Shown here: piece by piece, positions 45,777-54,649 of the stretch
Layout: each line of letters opens with the position of its first letter
How positions within the stretch are numbered: the first letter of the stretch is position 1
NCBI GenBank assembly: GCA_028066595.1
Contig: JALCBJ010000020.1
Location: 1 to 64,000, forward strand
Direction of reading: 5' to 3'
Origin: Thermoanaerobaculia bacterium
GTDB lineage: Bacteria; Acidobacteriota; Thermoanaerobaculia; Multivoradales; J023
DNA length: 64,000 nt
Notes under the pieces: model-generated
Databases searched by the model: none
What the model was told of the DNA's origin: nothing
Seen by the model: the letters and a program-made list of their open reading frames with translations, nothing else
Position numbers and translations under genes: made by a program

Positions 45777-47176
45777 CTTGCGCCCTCGCTGGGATCTCGT
45801 GCTGTGCTCGACAGGCTACCGCCAGCGACACGGGTCTCCAGCAAGTCTCCGGATCGTATCTGATCGGGATGGGTGACGACGTGGCCGGTCGGGCCGCGGG
45901 TGACAGAGTAGCCGCGCTCCAAGAGGCGCTGGGGTGAGAGTCCCTGGGTCAGGCGCTCCAGGCCGTCGAGGACCGCCGCTTGCTGCTGGAGGCGGCCACC
46001 AGCGGTCCGTATCAGTTGCTTGGCGACATCCTGCCGCCTCGCCGCTGCACGCTCCAAGGCACGCTGGGTCGTGGGCACGAGTCGGCTATCCAGCTGGTCC
46101 AGGCTCTCCGCCGACTCGCGGATCCGGCGTCTTGCGAGAAGATCGAGAGACCGAGCTGCGGTTTCGAGCTGGCGCCGGCTGGCCGCCAGTGCGTGGCTAC
46201 TGTTTCGTGCGATGCGATCGAGTCGCTGAAGGCGCTTCTCGGCGTGCCCGAGGGCGCGCTGTGCGGCGCTCGCCAGTTCGCGTCGGGTTCCCAGAAGGCG
46301 ATCTTCGGCGTCTCGGACCCGATCGACGAGGAGCGTTGCAGCTTCGGTCGGCGTCTTCACTGACGTGTGACAGACCAGGTCGGCGATCGAGCGATCGATC
46401 TCGTGACCCAGGCCGCAGATTACGGGCCTCGAACAGCGGGCGACGGCCTCGGCGATGCGGCGACTGTCGAACGACGCCAGGTCGCTCCGCGATCCACCGC
46501 CCCGCACGAGGACGATCACGTCGAGAACCGGGCGTAGCTCGGCCAGAAGGTCCAGGGCCGACGCGACCTCGAGCTCCGCCCGAGGTCCCTGCGTGGATGC
46601 GTGGACGAACACCACGTCGAAAGCGTAGCCCCCGTCGCGGACGCTGGTGAGGAAGTCATGGTAGGCCGCGCTGTTTTCGGACGTCACCAAGCCGATTCGA
46701 AGAGGCAGCTCCGGCAAGTGCAGCTTCTGGTTTGCTTCCAGGAGCCCAGCCTGAGCCAAGGTCCGCAAGGTCGAACGTCGTCGACGTTCTAGCTCCCCGA
46801 GGCTGAACAAGGGGTCGATGTGCCTTGCCACCAGCTGCAGACGACCGCTCGGAGGATACAAGTCGATCTGACCGAAGCAACGGATCTCGTGACCTTCCGC
46901 GATCTCCTGACCCGTGCTCTCCAGCTCGGCTCGGACCCGTTGATGGTCGGTTCGCCACAGCACAGCGTCGAGCTTACCGACGATCCGGTCACCGTGTCCT
47001 TTCTCCACCAGCTCGAAATAGAGATGTCCGCGCTGGCTGACCCTCGGCCGATGAACCTCTCCCCGTACCCACAGGCCAGGGAAGACTTCCCCCAAGACAT
47101 CGCGGATCTCCTCGCCCAGCTGGGAGACCCGGTAGGTGGGTTCGTCACCCGGGCCGACATGGTCGAGAAGCCTCAT
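45773..47176 (-). CDS. xseA: Exodeoxyribonuclease VII large subunit
   Basis: A 467-aa catalytic subunit of exonuclease VII. An N-terminal OB-fold domain (LWVRGEVHRPRVSQRGHLYF, ELVEKG) is followed by the nuclease domain: IGLVTSENSAAYHDFLTSV, VLVRGGGSRSDLASFDSRRI, VICGLGHEIDRSIADLV and VKTPTEAATLL. The C-terminal third is a long coiled coil that holds the small subunits. The gene overlaps xseB by 4 bp and lies 113 bp after the hypothetical gene at 47290-47826. Confidence 0.95.
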   Translation of the reverse strand: MRLLDHVGPGDEPTYRVSQLGEEIRDVLGEVFPGLWVRGEVHRPRVSQRGHLYFELVEKGHGDRIVGKLDAVLWRTDHQRVRAELESTGQEIAEGHEIRCFGQIDLYPPSGRLQLVARHIDPLFSLGELERRRRSTLRTLAQAGLLEANQKLHLPELPLRIGLVTSENSAAYHDFLTSVRDGGYAFDVVFVHASTQGPRAELEVASALDLLAELRPVLDVIVLVRGGGSRSDLASFDSRRIAEAVARCSRPVICGLGHEIDRSIADLVCHTSVKTPTEAATLLVDRVRDAEDRLLGTRRELASAAQRALGHAEKRLQRLDRIARNSSHALAASRRQLETAARSLDLLARRRIRESAESLDQLDSRLVPTTQRALERAAARRQDVAKQLIRTAGGRLQQQAAVLDGLERLTQGLSPQRLLERGYSVTRGPTGHVVTHPDQIRSGDLLETRVAGGSLSSTARDPSEGAR

Positions 47177-47289
47177 CGTTCAGGAGATGGGGTCGAGAAT
47201 GGGAGGCTCCAGCTCGGTCGGTGCAACCGGCTTTGTGATCGCCCGCGAAAGCGACCTGATCGGCGAGGTCCGAGGCTTCGATCCCCGAG

Positions 47290-47826
47290 TCAGTGGTAGG
47301 TGGCCAACTCGTCCGACGATTCGAGGGGAAGAGTCTCGGCCCAGTCGAGGGCCTCATCGTCGCCCTCGAGATATTCCTTGACGAAGTCCACCGCCTCGTC
47401 GCGCGTGCCGAACCAGCGCCAGATGAACGTGTGGCCGGCAGGCGCCGTGAAATAGCAGTAGTTCTCTATGCCGCCTTCGAAGTCGAGCTTGTCGCCGTTG
47501 ACGCCGACACACATGAGGCCGATGGAGCGGTAGGCCAGGGCCAGGGCCTTGAGTGCCGCCTCATAGTCGCCCAGCTCTTCCCGGGACAGATCGGTGTGGT
47601 GAACGCCCAGCTTGATGCCGTCCTCCTCTGCCAAGGGGTTGTAGGGCACGTCGTGGCGCTCCATCGCGTCTTTGGTCTCTGCGGTCGTCACGAAGACGTC
47701 ATCGGTCCCCTCGACCTTGTAGGCGATGGCGTAGGTGTCCTCGCCGAAACGCGGAAAGGTCTCGCCGAGAACACTCTCGTCCTCGACCGTGAAGTAGTAC
47801 AGGCGGTTATCCAAACGGGGCTTCAT
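47290..47826 (-). CDS. Hypothetical soluble protein
   Basis: A 178-aa protein with no signal peptide or membrane helix. The sequence is acidic and looks alpha/beta: LYYFTVEDESVLGETFPRFG, YAIAYKVEGTDDVFVTTAET, then helices (ELGDYEAALKALALAYRSIG) and a C-terminal block ENYCYFTAPAGHTFIWRWFG. No domain is recognised. A clear GGAGG lies about 7 nt before the ATG at 47826. It may be cotranscribed with xseA, 113 bp downstream on the same strand. Confidence 0.75.
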   Translation of the reverse strand: MKPRLDNRLYYFTVEDESVLGETFPRFGEDTYAIAYKVEGTDDVFVTTAETKDAMERHDVPYNPLAEEDGIKLGVHHTDLSREELGDYEAALKALALAYRSIGLMCVGVNGDKLDFEGGIENYCYFTAPAGHTFIWRWFGTRDEAVDFVKEYLEGDDEALDWAETLPLESSDELATYH

Positions 47827-48286
47827 TCGGGACTCCTCCGGGCGGTACCCCGGATCGTGCGTCGACCTGCGGCTCTCGGCGCCGGCTACGCGTCGGGTCG
47901 ACGGTGAAACGAATCGAGCTGCCGAGACACCTGGTGATGCAATTCGGCAAGCGAAGTGTCGGTCGTGGCTTGTGTCGACTTCGAGATCCGCGACGACCTA
48001 GGAACGGACGAACGAAGACCTCAGATGGGAAGCGATGAAGTTCGACAAAGTGAATTCGCTAGAGCGAGGGTGGCCGGAATCCCCCGAAGTCGGAGATACT
48101 AGCCGCCGACGGATGATAACAAAGGTCCGTCCCGCTGCATTCCGCGGCATCCATCCGATCTCTGCACCACCTGTAGCTTCCGCTAGTATCCAGCCTCGGA
48201 CATCCCCCCGATCCCGTCCACCGGCGAACGAGCCTCGGTCCGTTACCACGCCCGAAAGTACTCTCAATATGAGGGATCGTCAGAGC
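47827..48286. other. 460-bp divergent intergenic region
   Basis: No protein-like frame, repeat or strong hairpin is seen. The large ATPase/TPR frame stays open back to 48035, but that stretch has low-complexity composition and no start signals. TACTCT (48259-48264) lies 4 nt before an in-frame ATG at 48269 and is a weak promoter candidate. Confidence 0.4.
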
Positions 48287-51262
48287 ATGTCGACGGTTCT
48301 AAGACCCTTACCCACACTGGAACTGCCTGCTGCCTTCGTACGCCTGTGGCGTGCTGATGGCTCCTCACCCTTCGCATCAGCCGAGGCCGAGGAGCGGGTA
48401 CGCGGGGTATTGGCTGGTTTCGACGGAGTGGAGTTGCTCGGTCAGGACGCCGGAGGTGGTGCTGCGGCCGCAGTGGTGCCGGTGGCCGGGCGAGCTGCCC
48501 TCATCGACGCCGCCCTACGCCTTGCGCGGACGCTCCTGACGGAGGCCGAGCAGTTGGGCGCGCTCGACACGGCGGCCCTTGTCCATCCCGGCAGACTCCG
48601 TCGCGAGCCCGATGGTATCGAGCTGGTGCTCGATACGTTCGCCGAAGACGTGACCCGACAACGTCCCCAGATCGCGGCTGGCGAGGTCACCCTCACCGGA
48701 TATGCAGTCGCCCGTTTACGCGATCGTCTGGAGACCGAGCCGGCTGGTACCTACGACCCGCCCTCGGGTCGTCGAGTGACTTTAGCTCTGGCGAGCGGGC
48801 CTCTCGGCCGTGTGGCGCCACTGCACGACCCGCAGATTCTGGGGCGCCATCCCAATGTCGCTCGACCGGGACTTCTCACTCAGCTCGACGAGATCCTCGA
48901 TCAACCCGTCTGTCGTTTGGTGGGCCCGTTGGGCAGCGGTAAAAGTCACCTGCTGTGGCATCACCTCGGTCCCGATGGTGCGCGTTGGCTGTCCGCCGGG
49001 CCGGATCGGCTGGCATCGCCGCCGCTGGAAGAGCGCGTCGGCATGGACATCTCGGCCGAGCATCCTGGACGTTGGGTCATCGACGTCACCGCCGCTGGCG
49101 AGACGGACCGAGCCTTCGTGAACGAGATCATGGAGGTCTCGACGGGGTTGGCCAAGCTCTCCTCCCAGGTGGCTGCTCCGATGAGCATGGTGCTGGTGGA
49201 GCGGCAGCCGTCACCAGAGTGGGACCATCTACCAACCCTCGACGTCCCTCCCATGGAAGACGCCGAGGCCGAACGGCTCGCAGAGGAGCTCTTCGAGGGG
49301 TTCGAGTTGCCCGAACGCCTGCGTCGGTCGATTCTGAAGGCTGCCGCGGGTCATCCGCTGGTCTTCGGCCAGAGTCTGTTGCGGCTCCTGCATCGCGGGC
49401 TGATGAGGCACGTCTACGGCAGTTATTTCTACGCCGGCAGTGAAGAGATCGCTCTGGAAGTCACTGAGCAGCTGGTCTGTGAAGTGGAAGCCGAGGTGCG
49501 CCGGCTCGGTGATCCTCTTCCACTGCGGTTGATGGCGGCAGTCGATGAGCCGATTTCGGCCCGCCATCTGCTCCAGACGTGTGGCCGCTATGGGATCACG
49601 CTGGACGAGGATTGGGACGCACCTCTGCGTGCTGCCGGCCTGATCCATTACGAAGGCTCCGAGGACCAGCTGGCCTTTTCCTGCCCGGCCTACGGCCTGG
49701 CCCTGCATCAGACCGCGCCGGAGGACTCAGGCCGTAGCTTGCGGCATGCATTGGGTGGCGTCCTCGCCGAGCACGAAGCAGGCTGGCGTGCCTACCGTCT
49801 GTTGGCGGGTAGTCCCGAGGCCCTGCCGCCGCTTCTCGACATCAGTCGCGATGGCAAAGATACGGGCAACAAGGGCGTCGACAGGGACGAGCTCTTCAAT
49901 GCTCTGTGGATCGAGCATCGGGAGCACCATGCCCGGGGCGGCGATGTCGACACCGAGTTGGAGATCCTCTGGAATCTGATCCCGCTGGCCCACCGACTCG
50001 GGACGTTGGGTCGGCTCCGGACCGAGCTGGAGAGGGCGGTAGAGCTCGCCCGAGAAGATTCCACCGGTGCGCAACGCTACGTTGCCTTGGCCGCATTGCG
50101 GGCCGAGCTCGATCAAGAACAGGGTCGGTATCGGGAGGCCGAACAGGCATTGCGACAGGCGTTGTCCGCATCCCAGGGCATGGACGACAAACGCCGTGCC
50201 GCACTGATCGTGCGACTGGGTGCCTTGCTGACGCGCGAGGAGCGATGGGGCGAAGCACGCACGGTGTTTCGTGATCTGCTCAAAGTGGCGGAGAAGGAGA
50301 AAATCAGTCACCTCGCAGCCAGTTGCCACCATCATCTCGGTCATGTGGCCCTACTGCAGAAGCGTCTCGACGAGGCTCTGGAGCACCACCGCGCGGCGGC
50401 CGCGCTCCGGGATCGACCAGGTCGCGCTGCGGCACTCGCCTCGTCTCTGGTGGCGCTCGGCCAGGTGGCCTTGGCGGAAGGCGACATACCCACCTCTTTG
50501 GATCGCTTCTCCGATGCCGAGAAGAAGATGGACGAAGGGGAGGTGCCGCCCTGGCAACGATGCTCGCTGTGGATCGGACGCGGCCGTGCGTTGCGGCGGG
50601 TGGGTGACCTGCCCGCGGCCGTCAAGGCGTTGAGACGTGCCCTCGAGGTTCGCCGGGTCGGCGACGTGCCAGAGGAGGCGTTGGCCACATTGTCCCTGGG
50701 TCAGGTGCTCCTGGAGCAGGGGAAAGTGGACGATGCGCTGGCCGAGGTGCGAAAGGCTCACTTTCAGGCCAGTCTGCTCTCCGACGCTGCGCTACTCGGC
50801 GATGCGGAACGTCTCCTGGGGCGCTGTGCCCGTCGGCAGGGACGCAGCGACGAAGCAGTGACCCATTTTCACGAAGCCTTGAGGCTCCACGGTCGCCATC
50901 AAGACGGTGAAGCGTTGGCGGAAGATCATAGTTGGCTGCTGGAGATGGCCATGGACGCCGACGACGCCGATGGCGTCTTCGAACACGCAGCCGAGCTGCG
51001 GACTTTGGTGGAAGAGATCCGTCTTCCGTCCTCCGGCGAGACTCTGGACTACCGCCTCTTTCGAGCACTCAGCTGGCTACGGGAGCGGGAGGTCGCTACT
51101 CCGGATCCAGAGATCTATCTGCGATCCGCCTATCAGGAGCTGATGCGCAAGACGAACTTCTTGCCCGCCGAACGTCGCCATCACTTCCTCTACCAGGTGC
51201 GTGAGCATCAGCAGATCCTCGACGCAGCGACGGTGCACGACCTCTCCCTACCGTATTTCTGA
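48287..51262 (+). CDS. Large P-loop ATPase with TPR repeats (STAND-like)
   Basis: A 991-aa protein. Residues ~1-165 may be a degenerate regulatory domain; spacing around AALVHPGRLRREPDG and EVTLTGYAVARL faintly recalls nucleotide-cyclase-derived domains in similar proteins. A P-loop follows at VGPLGSGKSHLLW (Gly213-Ser220), then a helical AAA/NACHT-like region (EEVFxG-type ELFEGFELPERLRRS). From about residue 520 to the end there are TPR repeats, for example RLGALLTREERWGEARTVFR and HHLGHVALLQKRLDEALEHH. No helix-turn-helix is seen. ATG at 48287 is preferred; ATG at 48269 is possible. Such architecture usually marks a signalling hub. Partner unknown. Confidence 0.75.
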   Translation: MSTVLRPLPTLELPAAFVRLWRADGSSPFASAEAEERVRGVLAGFDGVELLGQDAGGGAAAAVVPVAGRAALIDAALRLARTLLTEAEQLGALDTAALVHPGRLRREPDGIELVLDTFAEDVTRQRPQIAAGEVTLTGYAVARLRDRLETEPAGTYDPPSGRRVTLALASGPLGRVAPLHDPQILGRHPNVARPGLLTQLDEILDQPVCRLVGPLGSGKSHLLWHHLGPDGARWLSAGPDRLASPPLEERVGMDISAEHPGRWVIDVTAAGETDRAFVNEIMEVSTGLAKLSSQVAAPMSMVLVERQPSPEWDHLPTLDVPPMEDAEAERLAEELFEGFELPERLRRSILKAAAGHPLVFGQSLLRLLHRGLMRHVYGSYFYAGSEEIALEVTEQLVCEVEAEVRRLGDPLPLRLMAAVDEPISARHLLQTCGRYGITLDEDWDAPLRAAGLIHYEGSEDQLAFSCPAYGLALHQTAPEDSGRSLRHALGGVLAEHEAGWRAYRLLAGSPEALPPLLDISRDGKDTGNKGVDRDELFNALWIEHREHHARGGDVDTELEILWNLIPLAHRLGTLGRLRTELERAVELAREDSTGAQRYVALAALRAELDQEQGRYREAEQALRQALSASQGMDDKRRAALIVRLGALLTREERWGEARTVFRDLLKVAEKEKISHLAASCHHHLGHVALLQKRLDEALEHHRAAAALRDRPGRAAALASSLVALGQVALAEGDIPTSLDRFSDAEKKMDEGEVPPWQRCSLWIGRGRALRRVGDLPAAVKALRRALEVRRVGDVPEEALATLSLGQVLLEQGKVDDALAEVRKAHFQASLLSDAALLGDAERLLGRCARRQGRSDEAVTHFHEALRLHGRHQDGEALAEDHSWLLEMAMDADDADGVFEHAAELRTLVEEIRLPSSGETLDYRLFRALSWLREREVATPDPEIYLRSAYQELMRKTNFLPAERRHHFLYQVREHQQILDAATVHDLSLPYF

Positions 51263-51332
51263 GAGAGCGTTCGGTGACGCTGCCGACTGTGTGGATCTCG
51301 CCAGCGCGTCGAGACAGCGACAGGGAAGACGC

Positions 51333-52019
51333 CTACGCTTCTGCTGCCGTCCGATCGTTCCCGTGGCCCGACCCGGCGAGAACGCGCTCCCCGTTGCCGT
51401 GCTCCAGAAAGTCGAGGATCGCGTCGGTGACATCTTGACGGTTCATCATGAACGTGTGCATGGCCGGAACCCGAAGGACCGGGATGTCGTCGAGCCGGGT
51501 CTCGTCGACCTGCACCACTGCGTCGTGGGGCCCGTCGAACGGTAGCCAGCCAAACCTGGGGCCGGCGTCACCGGCGACCACCAGGCTGGGAACGTCTGGA
51601 ACGGGCAGTTCGTCGTAGAACGACGGATCCGCGATGGTCTGGCCAGCATTGCGAGTGAACGTCTTGAAGAAGAAATTGTTTCGTAGACTGCGAGCCGCAG
51701 CCGGAGGTTGGTTAGGCGGCGCCAGCATGATGAAACGCGAGAAGCCCACAGGCAGGCTCGGGTAGGCCTTGCGGGTGATGATGTTGCCGAGCGAGTGGCC
51801 GACAACGCCCCACCGCGACACGTCCTTACCGGCCTCTAGGTCTTCCACCAGGACCAGGTTCACCTGCCGCAGGAATCGTTCGACGATCTGGTCGAAGGTC
51901 TCGAATGCGACGAAGTAGCCAAAGAGGCTGGGTCGGTAGCCGGCCCGTTTCAAACGCAAAGCGAGCGGCCACATGGAAGCGGGCGACCGCCCCATGCCAT
52001 GGGGCAAGAAGATACGCAT
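51333..52019 (-). CDS. Alpha/beta hydrolase (lipase-like)
   Basis: A 228-aa cytoplasmic alpha/beta hydrolase. The first strand is MRIFLPHGMGRSPASMWPLA, with an HG-type oxyanion element. The nucleophile serine is in WGVVGHSLGNIITRK, the acid is probably in VVAGDAGPR or DGPHDAVVQVDE, and the histidine in RVPAMHTFMMNR. It resembles small lipase/esterase-like or PGAP1-like hydrolases. It lies 52 bp after hmgA on the same strand and might be cotranscribed with it. Whether it is part of tyrosine catabolism is unclear. Confidence 0.82.
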   Translation of the reverse strand: MRIFLPHGMGRSPASMWPLALRLKRAGYRPSLFGYFVAFETFDQIVERFLRQVNLVLVEDLEAGKDVSRWGVVGHSLGNIITRKAYPSLPVGFSRFIMLAPPNQPPAAARSLRNNFFFKTFTRNAGQTIADPSFYDELPVPDVPSLVVAGDAGPRFGWLPFDGPHDAVVQVDETRLDDIPVLRVPAMHTFMMNRQDVTDAILDFLEHGNGERVLAGSGHGNDRTAAEA

Positions 52020-52071
52020 GAGCGGCTAGCTAACCCGGACTCACGACGCTCCATGCGCCGTAAGAGCCGAG

Positions 52072-53250
52072 CTAGACGGTCGCGGCCTCCTCGTGTCCGA
52101 GCCAGCTGTAAGGGTACTCAGCGTCCTCCATCGCCAGCGCCTGCTGGGTAACACGCAGGGGGCGGAAGGTGTCGACCATCACGGCCAGCTCCTCCGTGCC
52201 CTTTTTGCCGATGGATCCCTCGTAGGTACCGGGATGCGGTCCGTGAGGAATCCCGTTCGGATGCATGGTGAACGAGCCTCGGTTGATGCCCTTGCGTGAC
52301 ATGAAGTTGCCTTCGACGTAGTAGAGCACCTCGTCGGAGTCGACGTTGGAATGGTTGTACGGTGCCGGGATCGCCTGTGGGTGATAGTCGTACAGACGCG
52401 GTACGAAGGAGCAGATCACGAAGCCCGGCCCGTCGAACGTCTGGTGAACGGGGGGTGGCTGGTGGACGCGGCCGGTGATGGGCTCGAAATCTTCGATATT
52501 GAACGCGAACGGCCAGAGATGGCCGTCCCAGCCCACCACGTCCAGTGGATGGTGGTCGTAGACGAACCGTGTGACGCGGTCGCGTGCTTTGACGTGAACC
52601 TCGAACTCGCCGGTCTCGTCGTGTGTCACGAGATCGTCGGGCGGTCGGATGTCGCGCTCGCAGTACGGTGAGTGTTCCAGGAACTGTCCATAGCGGTTGA
52701 GATAGCGCTTCGGTGGCTCGATATGACCGTAGGCCTCCACCACCAGGTGGCGCTGACTCACGTCGTCGTCGGGAATCATGCGCCACATGACACCGGTGGG
52801 AATCACCAGATAGTCGCCGGGACGGTACCTCAACGTGCCGAACTGGCTCTCCAAGACTCCGGTGCCTTCATGGATGAAGATTGCCTCGTCACCGTGAGCG
52901 AAGCGATACCAATAGTCCATGGTCTCGGTCGGGCGAACGACCGAGAGGACGACGTCGCTGTTGCCCATCAGCGGAATGCGTCCGCGGATCGGGTCACCTC
53001 CTTCCGGCACCGGAGCAGAGTCGAAATGTCGATGGCGAAGGTGCTCTTGCTCTTCGTACTCCAGTGCCACCGTCGTCTCCACCTCGATCTGCCGCACGCG
53101 GGTGGGCGGATGGAGGTGGTAGAGGATCGACTGGATACCCGCGAAACCATGGATTCCCATGAGCTCCTCGTGGTGCAAGCTGCCATCGTCCTTGCGGAAC
53201 TGCACGTGTCGCTTGTGGGGAAGCCGGCCGAGCTTGTAGTAGTAGGTCAT
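52072..53250 (-). CDS. hmgA: Homogentisate 1,2-dioxygenase family protein
   Basis: A 392-aa cupin-fold dioxygenase that opens the homogentisate ring to maleylacetoacetate. Segments GIHGFAGIQSILYHLHPPTR and RYRPGDYLVIPTGVMWRM fit the family. Iron-ligand candidates are His300 (PAPYNHSNVDSDEVLYYVEG), the acidic pair Asp306/Glu307, and His336 in HPNGIPHGPHPG. It is shorter than canonical HmgA (about 430-445 aa), matching a shorter bacterial subgroup. AAGGA lies 7 nt before the ATG. It follows hpd by 37 bp, which supports the assignment. Maleylacetoacetate isomerase and fumarylacetoacetase are not in the window. Confidence 0.88.
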   Translation of the reverse strand: MTYYYKLGRLPHKRHVQFRKDDGSLHHEELMGIHGFAGIQSILYHLHPPTRVRQIEVETTVALEYEEQEHLRHRHFDSAPVPEGGDPIRGRIPLMGNSDVVLSVVRPTETMDYWYRFAHGDEAIFIHEGTGVLESQFGTLRYRPGDYLVIPTGVMWRMIPDDDVSQRHLVVEAYGHIEPPKRYLNRYGQFLEHSPYCERDIRPPDDLVTHDETGEFEVHVKARDRVTRFVYDHHPLDVVGWDGHLWPFAFNIEDFEPITGRVHQPPPVHQTFDGPGFVICSFVPRLYDYHPQAIPAPYNHSNVDSDEVLYYVEGNFMSRKGINRGSFTMHPNGIPHGPHPGTYEGSIGKKGTEELAVMVDTFRPLRVTQQALAMEDAEYPYSWLGHEEAATV

Positions 53251-53287
53251 ATCGTGTCCTTTCGGCTTTGGGGGCTGGAACTCCGAG

Positions 53288-54370
53288 CTACAGGTTGCCG
53301 CGGCGCGCCTGCTCTCGTTCGATGGATTCGAAGAGAGCCTGAAAGTTGCCTTGGCCGAACCCGCGGGAGCCTTTGCGCTGGATGATCTCGATGAACAACG
53401 TGGGACGGTCCATCACCGGCTGGGTGAAGAGCTGGAGAAGGTAGCCGTCCTCGTCGCGGTCCACCAGGACCCCGAGATTCGCCAAGTCGCGGATCTGCTC
53501 GTCGATGGTGCCGACGCGGTTCGGCACTTCCTCGTAGTAGGTGCCGGGCACGTCGATGAACTGGACTCCGTTCTCGCGCAGGCGGGCGACCGTGCGCAGG
53601 ATGTCCGACGTGAGCATGGCGATATGTTGCACCCCGGGACCCTGGTGGTAGTCGAGGTACTCCTCGATCTGGCTCTTGTTGAGACCCTCGGCGGGCTCGT
53701 TGATCGGGAACTTGATCACCTGCCCCGACATCACGATGGACATCAGCGCGCTGTATTTCGTGGAAATGTCGTCGTCGCGAAACTCCAGGAAACGTTCGAA
53801 TCCGAGAACGTCGGAATACCAGTTCGCCCACTTCTCCATGTCGCCGAATCCGACGTTGCCCACCATGTGATCGAAGGTGAGGATGCCGGTGTCCTCGGTC
53901 TCGACGATCGCCTGTTCGTAGCCCGGAAGGAACGGGCCGTCGTACTGACTCGTGTCGATGAAACTGTGCACCACGTCACCGTACGTCGCGATGGTGGCCC
54001 GCCGTACTTTGCCGTTTTCGTCTTCCAGATCGTGCGGCTCGGCGATCGGCTCGGCACCGCGCCGCACCACCTCCGCGAAGGTGGTGTCGACGTCGTCCAC
54101 AGCAAAGCAGATGTCCTTCACGCTGTCGCCCCGAAGCGCCACCCTCTTCTGGATTTCGGATTCCGGCTCGTACGAGGCAGTGCAGACCAGCGTAGCCTTG
54201 TTCTGGCGCAGCACGAACGAGGTCTCTTGGCGGTCCAGTGTTTCGAGTCCGCGATACGCGATCTGCGAAAAGCCAAAGGCCTCGCGGAAGTAGTAGGACG
54301 ATTGCTTGGCGTTGCCCACCCACAGTTCGACGTGATGGATCTTGCGCAGGCGCAGGGGGTTGTCGCTCAT
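53288..54370 (-). CDS. hpd: 4-hydroxyphenylpyruvate dioxygenase
   Basis: A 360-aa non-haem iron dioxygenase converting 4-hydroxyphenylpyruvate to homogentisate. Iron ligands are visible: His168 (ILTFDHMVGNVGFG), His249 (GPGVQHIAMLTSDI) and Glu328 (RPTLFIEIIQRKG). The substrate-pocket sequence VIKFPINEPAEG and the C-terminal GFGQGNFQALFESIEREQ are hallmarks. Start at 54370 is supported by AGGAAG 7 nt upstream; the frame continues further but without coding character. It is the first gene of hpd-hmgA. Confidence 0.97.
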   Translation of the reverse strand: MSDNPLRLRKIHHVELWVGNAKQSSYYFREAFGFSQIAYRGLETLDRQETSFVLRQNKATLVCTASYEPESEIQKRVALRGDSVKDICFAVDDVDTTFAEVVRRGAEPIAEPHDLEDENGKVRRATIATYGDVVHSFIDTSQYDGPFLPGYEQAIVETEDTGILTFDHMVGNVGFGDMEKWANWYSDVLGFERFLEFRDDDISTKYSALMSIVMSGQVIKFPINEPAEGLNKSQIEEYLDYHQGPGVQHIAMLTSDILRTVARLRENGVQFIDVPGTYYEEVPNRVGTIDEQIRDLANLGVLVDRDEDGYLLQLFTQPVMDRPTLFIEIIQRKGSRGFGQGNFQALFESIEREQARRGNL

Positions 54371-54637
54371 TTCGGACTTCCTGACGTAGGCGATGCGGTC
54401 CACTCGTGATCCGCATGTGATGAAGCTCCGCCAGAGCAGCGCGAAGCACAGGCTGCGCACAGTCTGGAACGGAGCAACGAGTTGTTTCGGGCTTTGATCT
54501 CCGGGAGCGTGCCCGCGGCGTTCTTTGACGTTCCTCCCGGCTCCCAGGCAATCTATCAGAAGCGATCGGGGCGTCGTGGAGCCGATCGGAAGATACATCG
54601 TCGCCCACGCCGGAGCTCTAAGGGGGTCGACTCCCCG

Positions 54638-54643
54638 TAGACT
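54638..54643 (+). promoter_or_regulatory. -10-like box TAGACT near the start codon
   Basis: TAGACT ends 6 nt before the GTG at 54650, which has no Shine-Dalgarno sequence. The remaining 260 bp between this gene and hpd show no gene. Confidence 0.35.
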
Positions 54644-54649
54644 CGCACC

